Positions 16,965-27,043 of a stretch of DNA of 64,000 bases are shown piece by piece; the first letter of the stretch is position 1; every line of letters starts with the position of its first letter. Source of the stretch: Gemmatimonadota bacterium. Lineage in GTDB: Bacteria; Gemmatimonadota; Gemmatimonadetes; Gemmatimonadales; GWC2-71-9. The stretch covers positions 1,024,838 through 1,088,837 of the forward strand of contig JAZKBR010000002.1 in assembly GCA_040388535.1 (NCBI GenBank), read 5' to 3'. A program made the position numbers and the translations under genes. Under the pieces are notes generated by a model. That model saw only the letters and a list, made by a program, of their open reading frames with translations. It was not told the origin of the DNA and did not search any database.

Positions 16965-19900
16965 ATGAAGCAAACTGTTGTGAAGGCCCTCGCACGTTCG
17001 GCGCGCGCAGTCGCGCTGGCGGCGGTGGTATCCGGGCTCGGCGCTACGGCGCTCGTTGCCCAGTCCACCGGCAAGCTCGAGGGACGTGTTCGCGACCCGG
17101 GCGGTCAGCCCGTCGCCAATGCGCGCGTCGCCATCGTCGGTAGTGCGGCATCTGCCGTGGCAAACCCGCAAGGGTACTACTTCATCAACAACGTACCTGC
17201 GGGCGACTTCTCGATCCGGGTCTCTTACGTCGGCTACAAGCCGGTGGAAGTCTCGAACGTGAAGATGCTCTCCGGTCAGACCATCACCCAGGACATCACG
17301 CTGACGCAGACGGCCGTGACGGTGCAGGAAATCACCGTCGTCGCCGCGCAGAACGCGCTGGTGCCTCGCGACAAGGTCACCTCGAAGCAGCTCGTCGACG
17401 GGTCCTACACCGACAAGCTGCCGGTCGACCGCATCGGTAGCGTCCTGGCCTTGCAGCCGGGCGTCGCTTCTTCGCCTGGCGGCGGCACGCTCTCCGTGCG
17501 CGGTGGCCGTGGCGACGAAAACGCCACGTACATCGACGGTGTCCCGGTCGCCCAGGGTAACCGCGGCACGGGCGCCGGTCGTGGCCTTACCGCCACCGGA
17601 AGCCAGCAGGGCAACCTGAACGCGCCGAGCACCGGCACCGGCACCGTCGGCGTCGGCACCAACTCCTTCGAAGACGCCTCGGTCACCACCGGCGCCTCCT
17701 CGGCCGAGTTCGGTGGCGCGCAGGGCGGCGTGATCTCGATCACCACCAAGACCGGTGGTTCGCGCTTCGCCGGCAACGTCGGCTACGAAACCGACGAACT
17801 CGCCGGTCAGCGCTACGGCCAGGGCTACAACCGCCTGCAGGCCTCGCTCGGCGGCCCGATCATGAAGGACTTCACCTTCTTCGTCGGTGGCGTCCTCGAA
17901 GGCGCGAAGTCCGGTCTCCGCGGCTACAACGGCTGGGAAGTGCCGAACTTCGTCCGTACCACGGTCGACACCACCTACGCGGTGCCGCGCACGCGTAACT
18001 CGGCGACCTCCGACACCTTCCAGGTCCCGGTCTACAAGTATGCGATGTTCCGCGGTGAGTGCGACAACGCGGTCGTGGCGAATGCCTCCGACCCGGACAT
18101 GCGCGATAACTACGGCTACGAGTGCCACGGCAACCGCAGCGCGTACGCACCGACCACGAACATCCAGCTGACCAGCAAGCTGAACTACTCGTTCGGTCAG
18201 GGTTCGCGGGTGTCGCTCTCGTACATCACGAGCAGCAACCAGAACCGTGGCCAGCGTGGCGCGGACGGAACGGCCGGCACGCTCACGCGCAACAACGTGG
18301 CGACGCTGAACTGGACCCAGACGCTGAGCAAGAATGCATCGCGCGCCATCGCGCTCGATGCCTACCTCTCGTATCAGTGGGATCGCTCGATCAACTCGAC
18401 GCTCACTGCGGCGTCGGAAGAGAGCACCCGCAATCCGTTCAACGGCTGGCTGCTCAAGAACTTCGATTTCATCTATGACATGAAGACCTTCCCGGTCACC
18501 GATGAACTCGTGCGCAACTACCGCATCCAGCAGGCCGGGACGCCGATCACGGTCTACGACCGCTTCAATACCTCCCAGTACAACGGCAACACGGGCTGGG
18601 GCGGCGCGCCGGACGGCGTCGGTATGGGCGCTGGCGGCGGCGGTACCGCGCCGGGCGTCCTGAGCACGGCCTCGGAAAACCGCCTCGTCGGCAAGGCCAA
18701 CCTCGACTGGCAGCTCGACCGCTACAACCGCGTGAAGTTCGGCGGCGAGTACACCAAGTACACCACGAGCACCTACAACATCGGCGCCACCGGTCAGTCG
18801 TTCTCCGACATCTGGCTGGCCAAGCCGATTCGCTACAACGTCTTCGCCGAAGATCGTCTCGACCTCGGTGACGTCGTCCTCGTCGGCGGCCTGCGCTACG
18901 ACTATTTCGATGTCGGCGCGAGCCACTGGAAGGACTTCCCGCGGATCTCGTCGGCGCCGGGCTTCACGCCCGAGACCGTCGACAATTACCTGACGCCGTT
19001 CAAGAGCCACAACTACCTGTCGCCGCACATCCAGGTCGCCTTCCCGGTGACCGAGCGGACCAACTTCCGCCTCTCGTACGCGCAGCAGGTGCAGCAGCCG
19101 GACTTCTCGGTGGTGCTCTTCGGGTCGAACACCGACCTCTCGATCACCAACACGAACAACAACTACGGATCGGACCTCGACTTCGGCAAGTCGATCCTGT
19201 TCGAGTTCGGCGTCTCGCACGCGTTCAGCGATGACATGGTCCTCGACCTGACCGTGTACAACAAGGACAACCTGGCCAACCCGGCCGGTCGTCTGATTCC
19301 GCTGACCGACCCGATCGGCAACGACCGCAACGACATCCGCCTCACGGTGAACCAGGACTTCGGTAACACCCGCGGACTCGACCTGCGCCTCGATCGTCGC
19401 TTCGGCAACATCTTCAACGGCACCATCAGCTACTCGTTCCAGGATGCCAAGAACACCGGCTCCGATCCGTACTCGTACATCAACTACGGTTCGCGCATCC
19501 TCTCCGGCCTGGGCGGCACCAACGCCTCGCCGCCGCAGCAGGCCCAGCCGGTCGGCACCTCGCGTCCGCACAACATCGCGGGTCAGGCGGCGTTCAACTT
19601 CCCGGCCGACTACAAGTCCGGCTCGCTGGTTGGCTCCATCATGAAGCGCGTCGGCATCTTCAGCACCTTCCGTTACGCGGCCGGCACGCCGTACACGCGC
19701 TGCCCGGCGACCGAAGAAGCCTCGATCAACGTCACCTCGGGCAACCCCTGCGGACGTGAACTCGCCGGCGACTTCAACGCGGCGCGGCTCCCGGCCTACA
19801 AGGAGTTCAACCTCCGCGTGACCAAGGGCTTCGCGGTCGGCAAGCTCGACTTCACTGCCTATGCCGACGGCCGGAACATCCTGAACCTGAAGAACATCGG

Positions 19901-20267
19901 CACCGTGTTCACGACCACTGGCTCGATCCAGAACGTGACCTCGCAGGACCGCGCCTGGACGGGCGACTCCACGACCTTCGCGAACTTTGCGAAGGGCAAC
20001 GGCGCCTACAACAACGCCAGCGGCACCATTTCGCTGCCGACGTCCAACGCCGGCTGCGCCAACTACGCCGACGCCTCGGGCAACTCTGCCGGACCGAGCT
20101 GCTACTACTACCGCAAGTCGGAACAGCGCTTCGGTAACGGCGATGGCGTCTACACGCTGGCAGAACAGCGCCGCGCGTCGGACAACAACCAGCTCGGTAA
20201 CTACCACGTGTCGCGGTTTGCCTTCGCTGGTCGGACGGTACGCTTCGGTATGGAAGTGAATTTCTGA
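16965..20267 (+). CDS. Oar-like TonB-dependent outer-membrane receptor with carboxypeptidase-regulatory domain
   Basis: The 1100-residue protein begins with a signal peptide (to about 33, ALVAQ). Next come a carboxypeptidase-regulatory-like domain (36-120, GRVRDPGGQPVANARVAIVG), then a TonB plug (about 130-270, with RIGSVLALQPGV, RGGRGDE and YIDGVPV), and a long beta-barrel ending in Phe. It lacks a SusD partner, unlike true SusC systems. GGAGG at 16952-16956 supports the ATG at 16965 over an upstream frame extension. It should import a large or scarce ligand using TonB energy; the ligand is unknown. It is first in a five-gene series. Confidence 0.93.
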   Translation: MKQTVVKALARSARAVALAAVVSGLGATALVAQSTGKLEGRVRDPGGQPVANARVAIVGSAASAVANPQGYYFINNVPAGDFSIRVSYVGYKPVEVSNVKMLSGQTITQDITLTQTAVTVQEITVVAAQNALVPRDKVTSKQLVDGSYTDKLPVDRIGSVLALQPGVASSPGGGTLSVRGGRGDENATYIDGVPVAQGNRGTGAGRGLTATGSQQGNLNAPSTGTGTVGVGTNSFEDASVTTGASSAEFGGAQGGVISITTKTGGSRFAGNVGYETDELAGQRYGQGYNRLQASLGGPIMKDFTFFVGGVLEGAKSGLRGYNGWEVPNFVRTTVDTTYAVPRTRNSATSDTFQVPVYKYAMFRGECDNAVVANASDPDMRDNYGYECHGNRSAYAPTTNIQLTSKLNYSFGQGSRVSLSYITSSNQNRGQRGADGTAGTLTRNNVATLNWTQTLSKNASRAIALDAYLSYQWDRSINSTLTAASEESTRNPFNGWLLKNFDFIYDMKTFPVTDELVRNYRIQQAGTPITVYDRFNTSQYNGNTGWGGAPDGVGMGAGGGGTAPGVLSTASENRLVGKANLDWQLDRYNRVKFGGEYTKYTTSTYNIGATGQSFSDIWLAKPIRYNVFAEDRLDLGDVVLVGGLRYDYFDVGASHWKDFPRISSAPGFTPETVDNYLTPFKSHNYLSPHIQVAFPVTERTNFRLSYAQQVQQPDFSVVLFGSNTDLSITNTNNNYGSDLDFGKSILFEFGVSHAFSDDMVLDLTVYNKDNLANPAGRLIPLTDPIGNDRNDIRLTVNQDFGNTRGLDLRLDRRFGNIFNGTISYSFQDAKNTGSDPYSYINYGSRILSGLGGTNASPPQQAQPVGTSRPHNIAGQAAFNFPADYKSGSLVGSIMKRVGIFSTFRYAAGTPYTRCPATEEASINVTSGNPCGRELAGDFNAARLPAYKEFNLRVTKGFAVGKLDFTAYADGRNILNLKNIGTVFTTTGSIQNVTSQDRAWTGDSTTFANFAKGNGAYNNASGTISLPTSNAGCANYADASGNSAGPSCYYYRKSEQRFGNGDGVYTLAEQRRASDNNQLGNYHVSRFAFAGRTVRFGMEVNF

Positions 20268-20290
20268 TCCACGCTTCGCCCTGGGTAGAA

Positions 20291-20314
20291 CGGATGGGCC
20301 TTCCGGCCCATCCG
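20291..20314 (+). terminator. Intercistronic hairpin
   Basis: CGGATGGGCC (20291-20300) pairs perfectly with GGCCCATCCG (20305-20314) around TTCC. It stands between the receptor and the secreted-protein gene without a T-tract, so it may attenuate or protect the transcript instead of ending it. Confidence 0.6.
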
Positions 20315-20354
20315 CTCCACTCCGGTCGCCAGTTTCCATTCTCGAGAGGTCGCA

Positions 20355-23300
20355 ATGCATTCACTGCGTGGTAAGCGGGGCAGGATCGCGACGCTTTTGT
20401 TCGCGCTCGCGGCGGCAACGGCACTGCCGAGCCCGGCTGCAGCAGGTCCGGAGCCAGGCGCCAAGTCTGGGTCACGGTTCCGGCTCCTGGCCGGTTCCCT
20501 CGGCGCCATGACCATCAACCGCGTGTACTACGGTCTCAGCACCGGCGGTCTCGTCGGCGTTGACTCCACCAACTCGTCCACCATCGGCGGCGGTTTCTGG
20601 CCGAAGGGCACGGGCGACCAGTACATGTTCAATTCCGGTCTGCAGGTGTCCGGCATCATCAAGGGCGCCAAGTCGGCTTCCAACCCGTGGGGTGGCGACA
20701 CCACCGGCGGCTTCTTCTTCGATCCGAAGGGAACCACCGAGCACGGTATCGGCCTCACCGACCTCTACAACGCTGGCAATCCTGGCGACGTAGCGAACTG
20801 GCCCTCCTACGGCTTCGTGCCGCAGGGCGACACCAGCGAAGTGCTCTTCGACCCGCTGCTCCGCGGCCGGCTCTCCGGTTCGCAGGGCGACGTCTGGTTC
20901 CTGACCTGGGAAGGCGATCCGGGCGTCAACGCCGGCCGTCCACACCCGCTCGGCATCGTTGCCGAGTACCGCGGTCTGGGCTGGAACTATCCAGCCGGTA
21001 ACGAAGACATCCTCTACTTCATCATCACCTTCTACAACGTCACGTCGGTCAATCCGGCGGACTACGCGAATGTCCGTGACGGGCTCCGCGAGAAGCTGGT
21101 CGAAGCGGCAGGAAACTTCCAGCGCCTCAACAACGCGAAGTTCGGCATCACGCTGCCGACTGCGGGCTACACCATCAATCCGTTCTATGCCGCCTTCGCT
21201 GCCGACGCCGACGTCGCTGCAGCCGGCGCCAACTTCGCCTCGGTGAACCTGCCGTTCGCGATGGGTTACGTCTACGACGGTACCTTCTCGAAGCCGGCCG
21301 GCTGGCAGTTCGACCCGGCCATCTTCGGCAAGCCGTTCTTCGCCGGCTCAGGCTTCGTCGGCGTGAAGTACCTCAAGGCGCCGAGCGGCGCTGGTCAGAT
21401 TCAGCTCTTCTCGCTGACGACCAACGGCGGCTCGTTCCCGGACCCGGCCAACACCACTCGCCTCTTCCGCTACATGTCGGGCGATGTCGGACCGGACCTT
21501 GGCGTCGCCTGTAACCAGGGCGTCGTGCAGGTCACCCACATCTGCTACGTCAAGTCCGACGCCGGTTCGGACGTCCGCATCCTGCAGTCGGCCTCGGCCG
21601 ACTCGCTGAAGCCGGGCGAATCGAAGTCGATCGTGGTGGCGTACATCCACGCGGCTCCGGTGGCTCTTGCGGCCTACCAGGGTGGCGCGCCGTTCGTGCC
21701 GCCGGGCGATCCGACCCGCCTCAGCAACCCGGGCCTCCTCGTTGCCGGCGCCAACAAGATCGACTCGCTGACCGGTTTCAACGGCTACACCGACGCCAAC
21801 AACGACGGCATCGTGCAGCAGTCGGAAATCAAGACGATCCCGGGCTCGCTGCTCAACAAGGGCCTCACGGCGCAGGCCGTGTTCGATGCCAAGTTCCTGC
21901 TCCCGTTCTCCCCGGAAGTGCCTGAATTCTTCCTGATCCCGGGCGACGAACAGGTCACCGTGCTCTGGAAGCCGTCGGCATCGGAAGCGCAGGGCGACGC
22001 GTACTTCCAGATCGCGAGCACTCCGACCGTCACGCCTCCGGGCGGCGGCGCGCCGGTACCGAATCCGCTCTACGATCCGAACTACCGCAAGTTCGACGTC
22101 GAAGGCTACCGCATCTATCGCGGCCGCATCGACTCGCCGAACTCACTCAAGCTGATCGCCCAGTACGACTATGCCGGTACCGAGTTCAAGGACTTCGGCG
22201 GCCAGGTGCCGCTCGGCTCGGCCTGCGCCCCTGAAATCAGCGTCACCACGTCGTGCGCTGGTGTCTTCGACCCGATCGTCTCGGGTGTGGGTCGCACCAA
22301 GTTCCGTTCGTACGACATCAGTGGCGAGTTCTTCCAGGTCAAGTTCGGTAACCGCGTCCAGCTCATCTCGGGCGACATCCTGAACCTGACGACCGACACG
22401 CTCATCACCGGCAAGAACAGCGGCTTCCCCGCGCTGGCCAACACCGGTGTCCCGTTCGTCTACCACGACCATGACGTCCATAACGGCCTGGTCTACTACT
22501 ACGCCGTCACGGCGTTCGACGTCAACTCGATTCAGTCTGGTCCGTCCAGCCTCGAATCGCCGCGCATCACGCGGCGTGTGACACCGAACACCAACTCGGC
22601 GAACTACGTCTCCAGCGCCACGCTGACCACGACGATTGAAGGCCGCGGCGTGAATCAGACCGCGAAGTTCCCGACCGCTCCGACGCTCGACGGCACGACC
22701 GGCATCTTCTCCGGTCCGCAGCAGCCGATGAACGCTGGTGTGCTCGGCTTCGTGGGTGACCTGGCGAAGGAAGTGGTCAAGACTGGCGGCGCACTCCGCG
22801 TCAAGCTCGACTCGATTGACATGGGCCAGATGGATCTCTCTGGCTGCTGCGGTGGTGGTTCACCGGCGATCGCGCAGAACTTCTACGTCTCGCTCACGGC
22901 CGATGGCGCGACCACGAAGGTGAAGATCCCGGTCACCAACCGTCTCGAGTTCGACGTCACGTCGGCTCAGTTCTTCGACGCACTCACGGTCGATCCGGTG
23001 CTGGCGGCCAAGTTCGGCGCCAACACGGCCTTCAAGGCGAAGGGTTCGTTCGCGATCACGATGCCTGAGGGGCCGAAGACCGGCGCCTGGAGCCTTGGCG
23101 CTGCGCTGGCCGAGCCTGGCTTCGCCGCGGGCGACCTGCCGGCCGGAACGACCAACTTCCGGTACAACGGTGCCCGCTGGTTCGACGGTCCTTCGATCAC
23201 CAAGAACGAAGTCACCGCTGATCCAATCAACGGCTCCTGTGGTGGCACTGGTCTGACGGCCGCGTGCTCCTCCACAACCTCGTTCGCCAATGCCGGCAAG

Positions 23301-24323
23301 CTGACCGGCGTGACCACGGTGTACCAGCCGATGGCGTACACGATGTTCAACCGTGAGTGGCGCAACATGGAGTCGCCGCTCTCGACTGTCCGTCGTGCCG
23401 CCGACTACAACATCTACTGGGGCGCCGCGGGCAAGGTCGACTCGGTCATCGACGTGACGCACAACGTCGTGGTGCCGTTCCAGGCCAACACCGTGACGGC
23501 TGGCTGGGGCATCCTGAACCAGGCTGCAACCAACGCGGCGGGCTTCTTCGACAACCGTCCCGGCGTCCTCACGCCGACCGACTGGGTCTGTGTCGAACCG
23601 TTCCGCAGCAAGATTTCGCAGCCGACCAACACGTTCTTCTCGTGCACGGCTCCGGCAGTTCCGCTGAGCCAGACGGCGACGCTCGGTCCGATTGCCTTCG
23701 GTGCCGGCGACAACCAGGCCACCACGGGCCAGTCGGTCCGTAACCCGGCCAACCTGCAGGCCAATCCCGGTTTCTCGATGATCGTTGCCGGTGTCATCTC
23801 GATGTTCGAAATGGCGGCACTGCCGGCGCAGGGGACGGTCTGGGCGCTGCGCGACTACGCTGGTGGCATCATCGCCGGCGGCAAGGGAACGGGTGGGTCG
23901 GGTAATGCTGGTCCATATCGCTTCGTCGCGGGTGTTCGCCCGTTCACAGCGGTCGGAGCCGAGGTCGTGGTCTCCTACGCGGTCGAGAACACTGTGGGAG
24001 CCTCCACGGCGGCCTCGCTGGCGAAGGTGCACACGGTGCCGGACCCGTACTACGTGACCAGCGCCTTCGAGGCAACAACCACGAGCAAGATCATCCGCTT
24101 CGTGAACCTGCCGGAGAAGGCCACCGTCCGCATCTACACGTCGAGCGGTGTGCTGACCCGTGTTCTGAAGCAGGACTCGGGGATCTTCGGTGGCGAACTC
24201 ACCTGGGACGTCCGTAACCGGAACAACCAGTTCGTCGCCAGCGGTGTGTACTTCTACCACGTCACGGCGGAGAACGGTGAAACCACCGTTGGCCGCATGA
24301 CTATCGTCAACTACGCCCAGTAG
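20355..24323 (+). CDS. Large secreted protein with fibronectin-like region and T9SS-type C-terminal domain
   Basis: The 1322-residue protein has a signal peptide (about 1-31, ALPSPAAAG). A fibronectin-III-like stretch around 515-740 contains FFLIPGDEQVTVLWK and VEGYRIYRGRI. The final ~100 residues resemble a type-A T9SS sorting domain: VPDPYYV, a KATVRIYTSSGVLTRVL strand pair, LTWDVRNRNNQ and ASGVYFYHV. The middle is unrecognised. GAGAGG precedes the ATG. With a PorV-like gene next and sprA in the window, secretion to the surface by a T9SS-like route is a reasonable inference. The ligand or substrate is unknown. Confidence 0.85.
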   Translation: MHSLRGKRGRIATLLFALAAATALPSPAAAGPEPGAKSGSRFRLLAGSLGAMTINRVYYGLSTGGLVGVDSTNSSTIGGGFWPKGTGDQYMFNSGLQVSGIIKGAKSASNPWGGDTTGGFFFDPKGTTEHGIGLTDLYNAGNPGDVANWPSYGFVPQGDTSEVLFDPLLRGRLSGSQGDVWFLTWEGDPGVNAGRPHPLGIVAEYRGLGWNYPAGNEDILYFIITFYNVTSVNPADYANVRDGLREKLVEAAGNFQRLNNAKFGITLPTAGYTINPFYAAFAADADVAAAGANFASVNLPFAMGYVYDGTFSKPAGWQFDPAIFGKPFFAGSGFVGVKYLKAPSGAGQIQLFSLTTNGGSFPDPANTTRLFRYMSGDVGPDLGVACNQGVVQVTHICYVKSDAGSDVRILQSASADSLKPGESKSIVVAYIHAAPVALAAYQGGAPFVPPGDPTRLSNPGLLVAGANKIDSLTGFNGYTDANNDGIVQQSEIKTIPGSLLNKGLTAQAVFDAKFLLPFSPEVPEFFLIPGDEQVTVLWKPSASEAQGDAYFQIASTPTVTPPGGGAPVPNPLYDPNYRKFDVEGYRIYRGRIDSPNSLKLIAQYDYAGTEFKDFGGQVPLGSACAPEISVTTSCAGVFDPIVSGVGRTKFRSYDISGEFFQVKFGNRVQLISGDILNLTTDTLITGKNSGFPALANTGVPFVYHDHDVHNGLVYYYAVTAFDVNSIQSGPSSLESPRITRRVTPNTNSANYVSSATLTTTIEGRGVNQTAKFPTAPTLDGTTGIFSGPQQPMNAGVLGFVGDLAKEVVKTGGALRVKLDSIDMGQMDLSGCCGGGSPAIAQNFYVSLTADGATTKVKIPVTNRLEFDVTSAQFFDALTVDPVLAAKFGANTAFKAKGSFAITMPEGPKTGAWSLGAALAEPGFAAGDLPAGTTNFRYNGARWFDGPSITKNEVTADPINGSCGGTGLTAACSSTTSFANAGKLTGVTTVYQPMAYTMFNREWRNMESPLSTVRRAADYNIYWGAAGKVDSVIDVTHNVVVPFQANTVTAGWGILNQAATNAAGFFDNRPGVLTPTDWVCVEPFRSKISQPTNTFFSCTAPAVPLSQTATLGPIAFGAGDNQATTGQSVRNPANLQANPGFSMIVAGVISMFEMAALPAQGTVWALRDYAGGIIAGGKGTGGSGNAGPYRFVAGVRPFTAVGAEVVVSYAVENTVGASTAASLAKVHTVPDPYYVTSAFEATTTSKIIRFVNLPEKATVRIYTSSGVLTRVLKQDSGIFGGELTWDVRNRNNQFVASGVYFYHVTAENGETTVGRMTIVNYAQ

Positions 24324-24336
24324 TCCACGGAGCCGG

Positions 24337-24364
24337 GACGGCGCGCCGCTTGCGACGCGCCGCC
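24337..24364 (+). terminator. Intercistronic GC-rich hairpin
   Basis: A 13-base stem with two imperfect pairs (24337-24349 with 24352-24364) lies between the large secreted protein gene and the porin-like gene. The Shine-Dalgarno AGGAG of the next gene follows eight bases later. Confidence 0.5.
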
Positions 24365-24384
24365 CCACCTCAGGAGAACGACGC

Positions 24385-25509
24385 ATGATGCGCTTCACCA
24401 AGTCTCGCTGGATCTTTGCCCTCGCCCTCGTCGGCTTCGCGCCGGCGGTTGCCGTGGCCCAGGAATCCAACGCCGACAACGTGGGCTACGGGACGACTTC
24501 CGCGGAGTTCCTGCTCCTCGGTGCCAACGCCCGCGGCACCGCTCTCGGCGGATCCTACGTTGCCGTCGCCACTGATGTCGGTGGTGTCAACGCCAACCCC
24601 TCGGCCATCGCACTGATGACCCGGCCCGGCGTGCAATTCTCGCAGTTCAACTACGTCGCCGACACCAAGCTCAATTGGGGCGCAGTCGCGTTCCCGTTCG
24701 GCGGCGGGTCGAAGGCGTTCGGCATGCAGATCGGGACCTTCGGGTTCCACGACCAGCCGGTGTACACCCCGTCCAACCCGGAAGGGAACGGCGAGCTGTA
24801 CGACGTCTCCGAAACGTTCGCGGCACTGACCTTCGCCCAGAACTTCTCGGATCGCTTCTCGGTCGGTATCACGGCCAAGGGCGTCTTCGACCAGCTCGGC
24901 CAGGCCTCGGGAACGGCGTTCGCACTCGACTTCGGCACGCACTTCCATTCGAACCTGAATGGCAAGCCGATCCGCTTCGCCTTCACGCTGACCAACCTCG
25001 GTACCTCGCTCAAGTACGAAGGCGACGCCATTCGCACCACGGCGCCGCGCGACTCGATCGAAGGCGTCGACCCGATCGCCACGCTGCCGCAGCCGGCGAC
25101 TCTCCGCACCAGCGGGTTCTCGCTGCCGACCACGTTCCGCGTGGGTCTGGCATACGATATCCTCGCCGCGGGGAACAATCGCTTCACCCTCATGGGTGAG
25201 TTCAACCAGCAGCGCTCCAACAAGGCCGCCTTCGGCTTTGCCGGTGAGTTCGCGGCCAACAAGCTCGGCGGCTCGGGCTTCGGCGTCGCGGTTCGCGGAT
25301 CGTACTCCTCAACGCCTGCCAACTCGTACAATTCCGACTTCTTCGGAGTCGGCGTCGAGAAGGCCAGCGCCGAGAAGACCCAGGGCCTCGCCTTTGGTGG
25401 CGGCCTGAACTACAGCAGTGCCAACTTCTCGCTCGGCTTCGACTACGCCTATCGCAAGATGGGCCTGCTCGGCACGACGAACTTCTTCACCGTGTCGCTG
25501 GGCTGGTAA
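24385..25509 (+). CDS. PorV/PorQ-like outer-membrane protein
   Basis: The 374-residue protein has a signal peptide (FAPAVAVAQ) and the N-terminal PorV/PorQ pattern: FLLLGANARGTALGGSYVAV, then a VNANPSAIA block like the NPA(G/A)(L/I) motif. A 14-strand-type barrel region ends FFTVSLGW. In T9SS, PorV shuttles cargo from the SprA translocon to the surface. AGGAG lies eight bases before the first of two ATGs. It directly follows a gene with a T9SS-like tail, which strengthens the reading. A plain FadL-like barrel is the alternative. Confidence 0.82.
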   Translation: MMRFTKSRWIFALALVGFAPAVAVAQESNADNVGYGTTSAEFLLLGANARGTALGGSYVAVATDVGGVNANPSAIALMTRPGVQFSQFNYVADTKLNWGAVAFPFGGGSKAFGMQIGTFGFHDQPVYTPSNPEGNGELYDVSETFAALTFAQNFSDRFSVGITAKGVFDQLGQASGTAFALDFGTHFHSNLNGKPIRFAFTLTNLGTSLKYEGDAIRTTAPRDSIEGVDPIATLPQPATLRTSGFSLPTTFRVGLAYDILAAGNNRFTLMGEFNQQRSNKAAFGFAGEFAANKLGGSGFGVAVRGSYSSTPANSYNSDFFGVGVEKASAEKTQGLAFGGGLNYSSANFSLGFDYAYRKMGLLGTTNFFTVSLGW

Positions 25510-25512
25510 GCA

Positions 25513-26958
25513 ATGCTTTACGGTCTGCTTCTCTCGTTCGGCGCCCTGGGTGCCACCGTTCCCGCACCGCCGCGTCTGGCAGTGCAGGCCATCCGGTATT
25601 ACGTGCCGTCGGTGAAGCAGACGCAGGTGATCGGGTTCCTTCAGGTGCCCTATTCGCTGACGGAACCCGCCGGTAACCGGATCGCCTGGCAAGTCTCTCT
25701 GGTCATCAAGGATGCTGCCGGCACCACGCTCGGCAGCCAGAGCTGGTGGTCGGGCGCACCGGCGGCAGCTCGTTCCGCCGACGCCATGGGGATGGAACCG
25801 CTGCGCTTCCCACCGATGGCACCGGGGTCTTATCTGGTGCAGGTCACGGTGAAAGACAGTGTCAGCGGCAAGACCGCCACGACACAAACGGCGGTCGAGG
25901 CATTCGCGACGTCACCAGGAGTTTCCGACCTGTTGCTCGCCAGTGCCATGCGCCGCGCTGCGCCGGGCGACAGCACCTCCGGCATCGGGGAATTCGGTCG
26001 CGGTTCGTATCGCTTCATCACCGCGCCCGACCTGAAGCTCGATGGTGCCAATCCCGTGCTGTCGTATCTGCTCGAGGCATATACCGATGCCGAGGCGTCG
26101 GCGGCCACCACGATTGACGTGCGTGACGCTGCGGGCAAGAGCATCTACAAGCTGCCGGCTACCCGGCAGATGATCCCGGCTGGCGGCGGAGTCATCGCCG
26201 GTCAGCTGCCGCTGGAAGGTCTGGGCGAAGGGAACTACAAGTTCGTGGTTTCCGTGGCGCTTGGCGGCCGGACCATCGAACGGAGCGGCGACTTCGCCGT
26301 CGGCGGGCTGCAGGCGTCATTGGCGCGGGACATCGCGACTCGGTCGGCGTCACGCGGGCTCGACGAAGCCTACTTCGGCGGCATGACCGAAGAGCAGCTC
26401 GACGAAGCTGCCGAAGTCTTGCAGCTGATCGCGACCAACAAGCAACTCGCCGTCTACAAGAAGACCGGGGCCGACAAACTTTCCCCCACGGCCAAGCGGG
26501 CGTTCCTCGTCTCCTTCTGGGCCGAACGAGACCAGAACAAGGCGACGCCGGAGAACGAAAACCGGATCGCCTTCTACGACGCGGTCGATTACGTCAACAA
26601 GACCTACGGTGAGCGCGGTCGCGCGGCCCGGCCAGGCTGGAAGACCGATCGTGGCCGGATCTGGGCTCGCAACGGTGCACCGGATGACAACTACAAGCGG
26701 GCGCAGGAAGGTCGGGCGCCCAATATCGAAGTCTGGCGCTACACCCGCGGGCGGATGCGCTACTACATCTTCGCCGATCGCAACGGGCTGAGCCAGTATC
26801 AGCTGATGAATTCGAACGATCTCAAGGAGCAGGGCCTCTCCGACTGGAGAGAGATCGTGACCTACGAAGCGGCCCACGATCTGGGTACCTACCTCGGGGT
26901 CAACTTCTCCGGTGCCATTCCTGGCTCCGGCGGGGGAACCACGTCGCCGCCGCAATAG
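25513..26958 (+). CDS. GWxTD-domain protein
   Basis: The 481-residue protein starts three bases after the porin stop and has a hydrophobic N-terminus. Its C-terminal part (about 330-455) carries the GWxTD signature PGWKTDRGRIW followed by RNGAPDD, and an aromatic WRY...YYIFAD segment. GWxTD proteins are known almost only as a family of unknown function in FCB and related bacteria, and they often sit with surface-protein genes. The N-terminal half is beta-type and probably envelope-located. Function unknown; the tight spacing suggests it works with the porin. Confidence 0.85.
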   Translation: MLYGLLLSFGALGATVPAPPRLAVQAIRYYVPSVKQTQVIGFLQVPYSLTEPAGNRIAWQVSLVIKDAAGTTLGSQSWWSGAPAAARSADAMGMEPLRFPPMAPGSYLVQVTVKDSVSGKTATTQTAVEAFATSPGVSDLLLASAMRRAAPGDSTSGIGEFGRGSYRFITAPDLKLDGANPVLSYLLEAYTDAEASAATTIDVRDAAGKSIYKLPATRQMIPAGGGVIAGQLPLEGLGEGNYKFVVSVALGGRTIERSGDFAVGGLQASLARDIATRSASRGLDEAYFGGMTEEQLDEAAEVLQLIATNKQLAVYKKTGADKLSPTAKRAFLVSFWAERDQNKATPENENRIAFYDAVDYVNKTYGERGRAARPGWKTDRGRIWARNGAPDDNYKRAQEGRAPNIEVWRYTRGRMRYYIFADRNGLSQYQLMNSNDLKEQGLSDWREIVTYEAAHDLGTYLGVNFSGAIPGSGGGTTSPPQ

Positions 26959-27043
26959 GACCAGTACAAGTAGTGACCCACCGGTCGCCTGCGGCCGGCA
27001 TTCGAAAGTGCAGCAATCCATCACATTTCGTGAGGAGCAGCGT

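Noticed and set aside
16908-20360. Very long minus-strand open frame opposite the first TonB receptor
   Set aside because: High-GC antisense frames stay open by chance. It is Arg/Val/Asp-rich without motifs; the plus strand has a full receptor with signal peptide and ribosome-binding site.
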